Assembly: GCA_030036975.1 (NCBI GenBank)
Contig: JASHSE010000477.1
Coordinates: forward strand, 1-11,011
DNA from: Xanthobacteraceae bacterium
Lineage (GTDB): Bacteria > Pseudomonadota > Alphaproteobacteria > Rhizobiales > Xanthobacteraceae
Reading direction: 5' to 3'
DNA length: 11,011 nt
The notes under the pieces were generated by a model that had not been told where the DNA came from, ran no database searches, and saw only the letters and a list, made by a program, of their open reading frames with translations. Shown here one piece after another: positions 1-7,042 of the stretch (its first letter is position 1; every line of letters starts with the position of its first letter). The translations under genes and the position numbers were made by a program.

Positions 1-492
1 GCTGCGCAGCACGCGGCAGAACCGCGTCCAGTCGACCAGCACGATGGCGAGAATGACGCGGTCGAGCCCGACGCCGAGCCCCACCATGAGAATGAGCGAC
101 AGGATGACCGGCGGAAACGACATCCACACGTCGACCAGCCGGCCGATGATCCAATCGACCGCGCCGCCGAAATAGCCGGCAACGTGCGCCAGGATCGCGC
201 CGATGATCATGGCGCCGAGCGAAGCGAACACGGCGACCAGCATCGCGGTGCGCGTGCCGTAAATCAGCCGCGACAGCACGTCGCGGCCGAGGCTGTCGGT
301 GCCGAGCGGAAAATTCGGATCGCCGGCCGGCGCCCAAGCCGGCGGCGCGAGGATCGACAACAGATTCTGCTCGGCCGGATCGTGCGGCGCGAGAAAGCCC
401 GCGAATGCCGCGCAGACCGCGACGCACAGCATCATGGCGAGTCCGAGCAAAACCCGCGGCGACCGTAGTGCGCGCAACAGCGATCCGGTCAT
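1..492 (-). CDS. DppC-type ABC transporter permease, 3' part cut by window edge
   Basis: This is the inner-membrane permease of a peptide/nickel-type (DppC/OppC family) ABC importer, partner of the DppB-like permease just upstream. The 164 visible codons begin MTGSLLRALRSP. They show a first membrane helix at about residues 13-33 and the family signature around residues 63-85 (LGTDSLGRDVLSR, then IYGTRTAM), followed by hydrophobic stretches at about 84-103 and 128-152. The reading frame is open to base 1. The EAA loop that contacts the ATPase would lie beyond the left edge. The ATG overlaps the dppB-like stop by one base (TGATG), so the two are probably translationally coupled. Family assignment is secure; the transported substrate is unknown. 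Confidence 0.93.
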   Translation of the reverse strand, partial: MTGSLLRALRSPRVLLGLAMMLCVAVCAAFAGFLAPHDPAEQNLLSILAPPAWAPAGDPNFPLGTDSLGRDVLSRLIYGTRTAMLVAVFASLGAMIIGAILAHVAGYFGGAVDWIIGRLVDVWMSFPPVILSLILMVGLGVGLDRVILAIVLVDWTRFCRVLRS

Positions 493-1508
493 CAGCCCGC
501 CCGCAATTTTGGATTGAGCACGACGTAAAGACTATCGACCACGGTGTTGATCACCAGCACGGCGACGCAATAGGTCAGCCCGATCGCCTGAATGAGCGGC
601 AGGTCGGCGTTACGCACGGCATCGACCATCAGGTTGCCCATGCCCGGATAGGAATAGATCACCTCGACCAAAAGCGTGCCGCTGAACAGAATGCCGAACT
701 GCACGCCGGCGAGCGTCAAGGTCGGCAGCGCCGCGTTCTTCAGCGCATGGCCGAGCAGGATCTGCCGCTCGGACAGGCCGCGCAGCCGCGCCTGCTGGAT
801 GTAGTCCTCGTGATAGACGTCGAACAGGCTCGAGCGCAGCACGCGCATGATGGCGGGTGAGAACGCAAGCCCGAGCGCCAAAGCGGGCAGGATCAGATGC
901 CGGCAGGCGCTGGCAAAAACATCGAGGCGGCCGACCAGGAGCGCATCGAGCAGCAGAAATCCGGTGACGTGCGGCTGCGGCAGGCTCGGCGACACCACGC
1001 CGGTGAACGGCAGCGCGTGCAGGGCAACGCCGAACACGAACAGCAGGATCAATCCCCACAAAAATTCCGGGATCGACAGCAACAGAATCGAAAGGAAGTC
1101 GGCGATGGCCTCGAACAAGGTGCCGCGCAAATGAAAAAGCAGAAGTCCGCCGCCGAGGCCAAAGATCGCGGCGAGCGCCATGGCGGCGCCGGCCAGTTCG
1201 ATCGTCGCCGGCAAGCTGGCGGCGACCAGCGATCCGGCCTCGCGGTCGAATTGGATGGAGCGGCCGAAATTGCCGTGCAGCGCGTCGGACAGCCAGATCA
1301 CATATTGCTCGGGCAGCGGCCGATCGAGCCCCATTTCGCGGCGCTTGGCTTCGATCTCGGCGATGGTCGCCGTGGTCGGCAGCGACATCGCCGCCGGATC
1401 GACCGGAAGGAGCCGCAGTACGGTGAACAGCAGCGCCGACACCACGAGCAGGATCGGAACGGCCGCAAGCAGCCGGCGGGCGACGAGTTTGGCGACGATG
1501 ACGAGCAT
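492..1508 (-). CDS. DppB-type ABC transporter permease
   Basis: This is an integral membrane permease of the DppB/OppB/NikB family. Its 338 residues match the usual length of about 310-340. Helix 1 spans about residues 12-34 and is followed by the typical LPVDP stretch. The periplasmic HGNFGRS motif is at 77-83. Further helices lie at about 101-126, 136-160 and 203-224, with more near the C terminus. The ATPase-contacting EAA loop is at about 233-261 (DYIQQARLRGLSERQ, ending in NAALP). The ATG at 1508 has only a weak AAGG about 13 nt upstream. The gene starts 40 nt after the solute-binding protein gene and overlaps the dppC-like start by one base. With these two genes it forms one importer, whose ATPase genes are presumably to the left of the window. 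The ligand cannot be inferred from the sequence. Confidence 0.95.
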   Translation of the reverse strand: MLVIVAKLVARRLLAAVPILLVVSALLFTVLRLLPVDPAAMSLPTTATIAEIEAKRREMGLDRPLPEQYVIWLSDALHGNFGRSIQFDREAGSLVAASLPATIELAGAAMALAAIFGLGGGLLLFHLRGTLFEAIADFLSILLLSIPEFLWGLILLFVFGVALHALPFTGVVSPSLPQPHVTGFLLLDALLVGRLDVFASACRHLILPALALGLAFSPAIMRVLRSSLFDVYHEDYIQQARLRGLSERQILLGHALKNAALPTLTLAGVQFGILFSGTLLVEVIYSYPGMGNLMVDAVRNADLPLIQAIGLTYCVAVLVINTVVDSLYVVLNPKLRAG

Positions 1509-1548
1509 CGTGCTGCTTACGCCTTGGAACGGTGAGTAGTGCGGTGCA

Positions 1549-3066
1549 TCAGCTCCATTGCAGGGTTTGCGGCAACACCCAGCCGTTGCCGTATCTGGTG
1601 TATTGTAAGTTCCGCTTGCGCACCACTGTGAGGACGCTTTGCAACAGCGGGATGCTGGCGCCTTGCTCGACAGCGAAGCGCTCGACGTCGCGATAGCCGG
1701 CTATCCGCGCATTGTAATCGGCAATGTTGAACAGTTTTAACACCCGGCCGCCTACCGCCTCGTCCTTCCAGGCCGAGAACGGCATTTTCGGATTGAGCAG
1801 GTAGCCGCTGAAAATCTCCGGGTCGCCGGTGGCGTTGTCCCAGCTATAGAGCGTCGCCTCCGGCAATTTGCTGGCGCGGTTCAATTCGAAATATTTGGCG
1901 TATTCGATCACCTGCAGGTCGGCGGCGATGCCGACCTTCTGCCACATCTGCACGATGGCGCGCGCCATATCGTAGTCGCTCGGGAACTGGCCGTTGGTGG
2001 CGGCTAGCCCGATCTTCACCGGATTGTCCGGGCCGTGACCGGATTTCGCCAGGAGCTGTTTGGCGAGCTGCGGATCGAATTTGAATGTGAAGTCGGACAA
2101 GTAGCCCGGTGAGCCGGGCGTGGCGACCACCGACAGCGGCACCGCGGCGCCGCCGTAGAACGCCATCGACAGCGCTGCCTTGTCGATGGCGTGATGGGCA
2201 GCGAGCCGTACATTCTGGTCCGCGAAATTCAGATCGGCGCGCACCTGCAACAGGATGACCCGGGTGATCGGATTAAGCTCCGCGGCAAAGCCGCCCTCGC
2301 TCTGGAAACGCTGCACCTCGCGCACCGGTACGTTGAGCGTGAAATCGGCCTGGCCTGATTGAATGGCGGCGACGCGCGCCGAGGGATCCTTGATGATCTC
2401 AATGGTGACGCGCGCCACCTTGGCTTTCGGCCCCCAGTAGCGATCGTTGCGTTCGAGCACGATGCGCGAGTTCAGTTCGTATTCGGCGAGCTTGTAGGGC
2501 CCGGTGCCGATTGGTTTTTTAAGGAAATTATCGAGGCCGCCGGATTCGATATATTGCTTCGGCACGATGTAGCTGCCGAGAAACGCCATCCATTGCGGCG
2601 CGGTCGGGTCCGGCGCGCTGAATTTCATCGTCGCCCTGATGGGCGATTCGACGACGATGTCGGCAACCCTCTTCCACGAATTGGCGGTGTCGAGTTTGAC
2701 ACCGGAGCGGATGCGTTCGAGGAAGGTGTAACGGAAATCCTCGGCGGTCATCTTGTCGCCGTTGTGAAACGTCACGTCATCGCGCAGCTCGACTGCCATG
2801 CTGGTGGCGTCCGGCGCCAGCGTCCAGTTCTTGATCAGATGCGCAACGAGCTTGAGCTGCGGATCCTGGTCGAGCGGCTGATCGTAGACTGCCTTGAAGA
2901 TCGGCTGGGCGTCCGGGGTGAAGCGCTGGTTGGGGTCCCATGACGGCACGTCGTTCGGCCAGGCGATGGTGGCGGCGTCGCCGGCGGCCGCGGCCGAACG
3001 CACCAACGGCGCTGCGAGGCTCGCGGCCGCGGCCATTTGCAAGAACGCCCGTCGCTTCAAACTCAT
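1549..3066 (-). CDS. Extracellular solute-binding protein, family 5 (DppA/OppA-like), Tat signal
   Basis: This is the periplasmic ligand-binding component of the adjacent importer, 505 residues, normal for SBP_bac_5. The N terminus has a twin-arginine pattern (K-R5-R6-A-F-L-Q), then a weakly hydrophobic Ala-rich segment and a likely cleavage near residues 26-28, so export of a folded protein by Tat is likely. Family hallmarks are the NW..APD...VELRDDVTFHNGD...TAEDF region at about 80-111, GTGPYKL near 185, and an ERNDRYWG segment shortly after. The start at 3066 is supported by GGGGAG six bases upstream (GGGGAGTACGTTATG). A sigma70-like promoter about 60-85 nt upstream suggests separate expression from the enzyme genes. 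Family 5 members bind peptides, nickel, opines, sugars or aromatic acids, so the ligand is open; the context suggests a small organic acid or its conjugate. Confidence 0.94.
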   Translation of the reverse strand: MSLKRRAFLQMAAAASLAAPLVRSAAAAGDAATIAWPNDVPSWDPNQRFTPDAQPIFKAVYDQPLDQDPQLKLVAHLIKNWTLAPDATSMAVELRDDVTFHNGDKMTAEDFRYTFLERIRSGVKLDTANSWKRVADIVVESPIRATMKFSAPDPTAPQWMAFLGSYIVPKQYIESGGLDNFLKKPIGTGPYKLAEYELNSRIVLERNDRYWGPKAKVARVTIEIIKDPSARVAAIQSGQADFTLNVPVREVQRFQSEGGFAAELNPITRVILLQVRADLNFADQNVRLAAHHAIDKAALSMAFYGGAAVPLSVVATPGSPGYLSDFTFKFDPQLAKQLLAKSGHGPDNPVKIGLAATNGQFPSDYDMARAIVQMWQKVGIAADLQVIEYAKYFELNRASKLPEATLYSWDNATGDPEIFSGYLLNPKMPFSAWKDEAVGGRVLKLFNIADYNARIAGYRDVERFAVEQGASIPLLQSVLTVVRKRNLQYTRYGNGWVLPQTLQWS

Positions 3067-3125
3067 AACGTACTCCCCGTGCGTTCCGCACCTTAGGATG
3101 AGGCCGTGCGTTAACTGCCAGCCGC

Positions 3126-3153
3126 ATTATAACGGCAATTTGCCGCGTGTCCG
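3126..3153 (-). promoter_or_regulatory. Candidate sigma70 promoter for the transporter genes
   Basis: Read on the minus strand, a perfect TATAAT (3131-3126) lies 16 bases after CGGACA (3153-3148; four of six matches to TTGACA). The predicted start of transcription is near 3119, giving a leader of about 50 nt that ends in a good Shine-Dalgarno for the solute-binding protein at 3066. An exact TATAAT is uncommon in DNA this GC-rich, and it sits in the only long gap between the ligase and the transporter genes. This is pattern evidence only. Confidence 0.5.
3133..3145. promoter_or_regulatory. Operator-like palindrome in the promoter spacer
   Basis: CGGCAATTTGCCG is a perfect inverted repeat of 6-bp arms around one central base. 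It lies wholly inside the spacer between the candidate -35 (3148-3153) and -10 (3126-3131) elements of the promoter upstream of the solute-binding protein gene. A protein bound there would block RNA polymerase, or realign the elements if it were a MerR-like activator. No regulator gene is in the window to pair with it. The arms are short, so chance is not excluded. Confidence 0.3.
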
Positions 3154-3171
3154 CTGCTGGTAAGCGTCGCG

Positions 3172-4767
3172 TTAAACTTCGGCATCAGCCGCCCTTTGGC
3201 GATCCCAGGTGCGGCCGCTGACGCCGCGGTCGCGCAGCTTGTATTTTTGCACCTTGCCGCTTTCGGTCGTGGGCAGCGCGTCGATGAATTCGATGAAACG
3301 CGGCACCGCGAAGGCGGCGAGGCGCGGGCGGCAAAATTCGCACAGCGCGTCTTCAGTGAGCCGGCTGCCCGGCCGGCGCACCACGGCGGCCATGACCTCA
3401 TCCTCGGCGAGTTCGGAGGGCACCGGAAACACCGCGGCATTGCCGATCTCGGGGTGGCTGAGCAGCACCTGCTCCACCTCGAAGGAGGAAACATTTTCGC
3501 CACGCCGGCGGATGGCGTCCTTGAGACGATCGACGAAGCGGAAAGAACCGTCGGCGTCGCGGATGACGCGGTCGCCGGTGTGAAACCAACCGCCGCGGAA
3601 CGCGGCCGCGGTCTGGTCCGGCGTCGCGAAATAGCCGGTGGCGAAGGCGAGCTTTTCGTCGGCGCGCACGATCAATTCGCCTGGTTCTCCCAACTTCGCA
3701 TCGGCGCCCGCAGGATCGAGCACACGTGCCGCAAATCCTTCGCACACCGTGCCCATGCTGCCGGGGCGCTGCTCGCCGGCGGTCGCGCCGATGACGAAAT
3801 TGGTCTCGGTCGAGCCGTAGCCGTCGAGCAATGCGATGCCGGTGCGTTCGGTAAACGCGCGCTGCAGGTTGGCTGGCACGCCGGGCGCCAACGCGCAGCG
3901 CACGCCGTGGCGCCGCTCGTCTCGCGATATTTCTTTGGCGAGCAGGATCGGCACCATCGCACCGAGCAGATAGGTAACCGTCGCCTTCCGCTCGATCAGC
4001 CGTCGCCAGAAGCGCGACGCGGAAAAGCGTGACTCGGCAACCAGCGTCGCGCCGCACAGCAACGCCTGATGAAGCGCGCCGAGCGCGTTAGTGTGGAACA
4101 GCGGCAGCGACGTCGAGAGCACGTCGCCTTCGCGAAGCTCGAGATTGCGGATGCCGTTGAGCCCCCACCAAAAATATTGCGCGTGCGGGCAACACACGCC
4201 CTTGGACGGTCCGGTCGTACCGGAGGTGTAGAGAATGGCAAGCGTTTGCGCCGGATCGGCAGCGCCGGACGGAATCGGATCACTGCGCCGCGGCAGCGGC
4301 TCAGTGGCAACGCGCTCAATCGGAGGCCGCGCCGCAGCATCGATCAGCCAAATATGCTGCAGCGCCGTTGCGCCGAGATCGGTGTGGTTCAGCGCGTCCA
4401 ACAGTTCCGCCTCGATGATCAGCAGCCGCGCGCCGGAATTTTGCAAAAAATGCGCAAGCTGCGGCCCGCGCGACGCGGTATTGATCGGCACCGCGACTGC
4501 TCCGAGCCAGGCACAGCCGATAAAGCCCTCGATGAACTCGGCGCGGTTGCCGCACATCAGCGCCACGCGGTCGCCGGGCCGGATACCGGCGCTCGCGAGC
4601 GTGCCGGCGAAGCGCGCGGCGAGCGGCACGGCTTCCGCGAAACTGATGCCGACATCGCCGGCGACGAACAGTAGACGACTGCCGTAGCGCTGCCCTTGGC
4701 GGGTCAGCATCGCAGGCAGCGTGCGCTCGGATGGCGGAAACGCGGCCAAAATTTCGGCGGCGTTCAT
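3172..4767 (-). CDS. Class I adenylate-forming acyl-CoA ligase (AMP-binding, CaiC-like)
   Basis: This enzyme makes an acyl-AMP and then an acyl-CoA from a carboxylic acid in the cytoplasm. It has 531 residues, normal for the family. Motifs in order are: the phosphate-binding loop YTSGTTGPSKG (180-190), the adenine-region motif DGYGSTETN (315-323), GWFHTGD (393-399), the hinge region starting DRLKDAIRRRGEN (413-425), and the C-terminal catalytic lysine K505 in SGKVQK. The N terminus (PINTASRGPQLAHFLQNSGA at about 94-113) resembles the CaiC/carnitine-CoA ligase type, but substrate cannot be set from that. The start at 4767 gives a 4-nt ATGA overlap with the cyclase-family gene and has GAGGAAG about 9 nt upstream. 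The same frame is open to 5295, but that extension runs under the cyclase gene and lacks family similarity. The gene is followed by a 105-nt gap with a new promoter. Confidence 0.95.
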   Translation of the reverse strand: MNAAEILAAFPPSERTLPAMLTRQGQRYGSRLLFVAGDVGISFAEAVPLAARFAGTLASAGIRPGDRVALMCGNRAEFIEGFIGCAWLGAVAVPINTASRGPQLAHFLQNSGARLLIIEAELLDALNHTDLGATALQHIWLIDAAARPPIERVATEPLPRRSDPIPSGAADPAQTLAILYTSGTTGPSKGVCCPHAQYFWWGLNGIRNLELREGDVLSTSLPLFHTNALGALHQALLCGATLVAESRFSASRFWRRLIERKATVTYLLGAMVPILLAKEISRDERRHGVRCALAPGVPANLQRAFTERTGIALLDGYGSTETNFVIGATAGEQRPGSMGTVCEGFAARVLDPAGADAKLGEPGELIVRADEKLAFATGYFATPDQTAAAFRGGWFHTGDRVIRDADGSFRFVDRLKDAIRRRGENVSSFEVEQVLLSHPEIGNAAVFPVPSELAEDEVMAAVVRRPGSRLTEDALCEFCRPRLAAFAVPRFIEFIDALPTTESGKVQKYKLRDRGVSGRTWDRQRAADAEV

Positions 4768-5621
4768 CGGCGCCGCTTCCTCATACCGTTTGTCTTCGAT
4801 TTCTTGCGCGTAGCACGGGACATGCCGGGAGCGGGCAGCGATTGCGGCACAAGCGCGAGCACGCGCAATGGACTGCCGCTGCCTTCCTTGATTTTCAGCG
4901 GTGCCGCGATGATTACCGAACCGACTGGCGGCAACAGATGGAGATTGGTGAGGCATTGCAGGCCGAAACGGCCGGAGCCGTGCATATAGTAATGACACGG
5001 GTAGGGTGGCTTGAGATGAAAGGCTTGGCCGGCATCCGTGCCGATCGCCTCCGAGCCGAAGCCCAGCACGCGACGTTCTTCGATCAGAAAGCGCACCGCA
5101 TCGGTATCCGGTCCGGGCGTGTGCTGCCCGGTCTCGTCGATGTTCTGGTAGGCGGCCGGATCGGTGCGCTTCGACCAGTCGGTGCGCATCAGCACCCACG
5201 ATCCCGCCGCGATGCGGCCGTGCCGGCGTTCCCATTGACGAAGGAAATCGACGGTGAGCAGAAAGTCGGCGTCGGCAGCCGCTTCTCGCGAACAATCGAA
5301 CACGCAGGCCGGCGCCACGAACTTTTCCACCGCGATCGTGTCGGTCGAGTTGTCGGGCAGATGGCGGCCGGAAATCCAGTGGATCGGCGCGTCGAAATGC
5401 GTACCGGTGTGTTCGCTGCAGGAGAAATTATTCCAGTACCAACCCGGCCCGCGGGCGTCGTAGCGCGAAGCTTCCTCGATTCGGAACGGCCAGGCCTGGC
5501 CCATTTCGGGCGGCAGCACGATCTGCGGAAAGTCGGACGACAAGGTCTGCGTCAGATCGACGACGCGGATGCGCCCGCCGGCAAGCTCGGCCAGCAATCG
5601 GGACAGGACGGTGTCGCTCAT
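4764..5621 (-). CDS. Cyclase-family metal-dependent hydrolase (kynurenine formamidase/isatin hydrolase superfamily)
   Basis: This is a 285-residue member of the cyclase superfamily, metal-dependent enzymes that hydrolyse formamides, cyclic amides or lactones and some dehydrations. The metal-binding signature HTGTHFDAPIHW is at 71-82 (H71, H75, D77, H81), after the usual N-terminal VVDLTQTLS (20-28). The fold ends around GSGSPLRVLAL, about residues 248-258. The last 27 residues are an unusual Arg/Lys-rich tail, and its codons carry the ribosome binding site of the ligase, which starts inside this gene's stop (ATGA). The start at 5621 has GAGGG four bases upstream. The 161 nt separating it from the DUF35-SDR gene hold a palindromic repeat. 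It probably hydrolyses an intermediate of the pathway, but whether that is an amide, lactone or other compound is not visible. Confidence 0.88.
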   Translation of the reverse strand: MSDTVLSRLLAELAGGRIRVVDLTQTLSSDFPQIVLPPEMGQAWPFRIEEASRYDARGPGWYWNNFSCSEHTGTHFDAPIHWISGRHLPDNSTDTIAVEKFVAPACVFDCSREAAADADFLLTVDFLRQWERRHGRIAAGSWVLMRTDWSKRTDPAAYQNIDETGQHTPGPDTDAVRFLIEERRVLGFGSEAIGTDAGQAFHLKPPYPCHYYMHGSGRFGLQCLTNLHLLPPVGSVIIAAPLKIKEGSGSPLRVLALVPQSLPAPGMSRATRKKSKTNGMRKRRR

Positions 5622-5773
5622 CGCACCCTCGAAGCGTCATTGCGAGCGAAGCGAAGCAATTCAGGCCCCCTCCCTAACCCTCTCCCGCAAGCGGGGGAGG
5701 GAAGGGTGGAGTGATTGTGTCGTCGCTTCGCTCCTCGCCTTGACGATCTACTCAATCCACCTAACTTCATCAT
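5618..5773 (-). other. Short open frame through the repeat, ATGA-coupled to the cyclase gene
   Basis: On the minus strand TTAAGGAC is followed by two ATG codons (5773 and 5770), opening a 51-codon frame that crosses the whole palindromic repeat. Its TGA overlaps the ATG of the cyclase-family gene (ATGA). The peptide is Arg/Gly/Pro-rich and looks like a typical repeat-derived translation, so it is unlikely to be a functional protein. It could still carry ribosomes to the cyclase start. AAGGA is only 1 nt before the first ATG and 4 nt before the second, so initiation there may be poor. Confidence 0.2.
5635..5745. repeat. Composite palindromic intergenic repeat (GAGCGAAGCGA type)
   Basis: The outer arms are 5635-5660 (starting CGTCATTGCGAGCGAAGCGA) and 5714-5745, which on the opposite strand begins CGTCAAGGCGAGGAGCGAAG. 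They are imperfect inverted repeats. Between them, 5678-5688 and 5691-5701 form an inner hairpin of 11 base pairs (one G-T wobble) around AA. The style matches the dispersed extragenic palindromes of Bradyrhizobium and relatives, from general knowledge. It lies between the DUF35-SDR stop and the cyclase-family start, inside the presumed transcript, where it could fold, attenuate transcription or stabilise RNA ends. Confidence 0.8.
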
Positions 5774-5782
5774 GTCCTTAAC

Positions 5783-7039
5783 CTATTGCTTCGGCATCGC
5801 TGCAAGCTCGCGCTCCAGAGCCTTGGGATTGTCGCGCCAGCGCTCGAGCCAATCCTGCGCAACGTCGCCGGGGAAAACGTCTTCGGCGCCGCCGCGCAAG
5901 GCCGTGACGATATCCGCAGCGAGCCGGGCAGGGGCGATTTTCGGCGGCGGCAGAGTTTGATTCCATTCGTCGTCGATCGGGCCGGGAAACACGTTGATGA
6001 CGCGCACGCCGGCGGGCGCCAGTTCGGCGCGCAGGCATTGCGAAAGCGACAGCGCCGCGGCTTTCGACGCCGAATAGGTGCCGTGCGGCGGAAAATTCGA
6101 CAGTGCGAACACCGACAAAACATTGACCCAGGCGACGGCGCTTGATGGGCCGTCGGCGCCGCGCGCGCGCATCGCCGGGGCGAATTCCTGGGCGAGCCGC
6201 AGCAGGCCGAAATAATTGATGTCCATCTCGGCGCGCGCGGTCTCGACGCCGTCGCGCGCGGCAATGCCGAAATTGCGGTGATGGTCGGCATTGTTGATCA
6301 GAATATCGACGCGGCCGCCGATCTCGCCGGCGAGCTCTTTGACGGCCCGCGAATCGGTCAGGTCGAGCGGCACGATGGCAACCTGCGGCAGCGCCTTGAC
6401 GCGCTCGAAGCCGGGCGGCTTCTTCCATGGCTCGGCCGCGCCGGCCCAGACCAGGTCGGCGCCCGCGCCGGCCAAACCTTCGACCAGCGCTTGGCCGAGC
6501 GGCGTCTTGGCATCGGTGACCAGAACTTTGCGGAATTTCGGATCGCAGGTCAGTTCGCGCAGCTCGCGATCGTCGGCCATGTGCGGGGTGTCCTTGTCGG
6601 GAAGCGCCAGGAGTGCTGCTTGTCCGGCGCGGTCGAGATGGGCGCGCACGCGCACCCGCGCGGGCGGGCTTCCGCAATCGCCGTGCAGGTGGGCGACGAC
6701 GAGCGGCCCGCTGTCGAGCTTAATGAGGCCGAGCCGCCACGGCATGCGCTCGCGGAAGAACAATTCGTGGCTGTGGCGCAGCGTGGTTTCGGCGACGAGC
6801 TCGCCGTTGCCGTCCTGGACGCGCCAATCGAGCCGCGGCGACAGGCAGGCGCGGCAGGCCTCGCGCGGCGGATATTGCACCGTGCCGCAATCGCGGCAGA
6901 CCTGCAGCTCGAAGCGGCCGCGCGCTGCGGCTGCGGTCAGCCCGAGCGCGACGCGGCTGCGCGCCGCCGGCGGCAACGTCGGCAGGCGCGTGCGCAGGAT
7001 CGGATTTTTGCGCGGGGGCCGCACCGGAGGTCGCGTCAT
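5783..7039 (-). CDS. DUF35 zinc-ribbon/OB-fold domain fused to a short-chain dehydrogenase
   Basis: This is a 418-residue two-domain protein. Residues about 41-150 are a DUF35 (ChsH2-like) unit: a rubredoxin-like zinc ribbon with C48-x2-C51 and C62-x2-C65, then an OB-fold-like beta-rich stretch. DUF35 proteins bind SCP2-type thiolases, and the thiolase gene ends 3 nt upstream. Residues about 168-418 are an SDR with a complete catalytic set (N275, S309, Y322-x3-K326) and the cofactor-side NNAD (249-252; usually NNAG). The glycine-rich loop is degenerate: T175-D-A-K-T-P-L-G182 where TGxxxGxG is usual. The start at 7039 has no clear Shine-Dalgarno, which fits coupling to the thiolase. The first 40 residues are Pro/Arg-rich and may be unstructured. 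The protein probably docks on the thiolase and oxidises or reduces its product; cofactor use is uncertain. Confidence 0.88.
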   Translation of the reverse strand: MTRPPVRPPRKNPILRTRLPTLPPAARSRVALGLTAAAARGRFELQVCRDCGTVQYPPREACRACLSPRLDWRVQDGNGELVAETTLRHSHELFFRERMPWRLGLIKLDSGPLVVAHLHGDCGSPPARVRVRAHLDRAGQAALLALPDKDTPHMADDRELRELTCDPKFRKVLVTDAKTPLGQALVEGLAGAGADLVWAGAAEPWKKPPGFERVKALPQVAIVPLDLTDSRAVKELAGEIGGRVDILINNADHHRNFGIAARDGVETARAEMDINYFGLLRLAQEFAPAMRARGADGPSSAVAWVNVLSVFALSNFPPHGTYSASKAAALSLSQCLRAELAPAGVRVINVFPGPIDDEWNQTLPPPKIAPARLAADIVTALRGGAEDVFPGDVAQDWLERWRDNPKALERELAAMPKQ

Positions 7040-7042
7040 CGG

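Noticed and set aside
217..227. Copy of GAGCGAAGCGA on the plus strand inside the dppC-like gene
   Set aside because: It encodes F-A-S-L in the permease and is not flanked by an inverted partner, so it is taken as a coding coincidence.
4768..5295. N-terminal extension of the acyl-CoA ligase frame
   Set aside because: It would overlap the cyclase-family gene over more than 500 nt and shows no ligase similarity. The ATG at 4767 has a ribosome binding site and a standard ATGA overlap.
5635..5745. Insertion sequence or CRISPR array at the repeat
   Set aside because: There is no transposase frame and there are no regularly spaced direct repeats. The arms form a single palindromic unit of about 110 bp.
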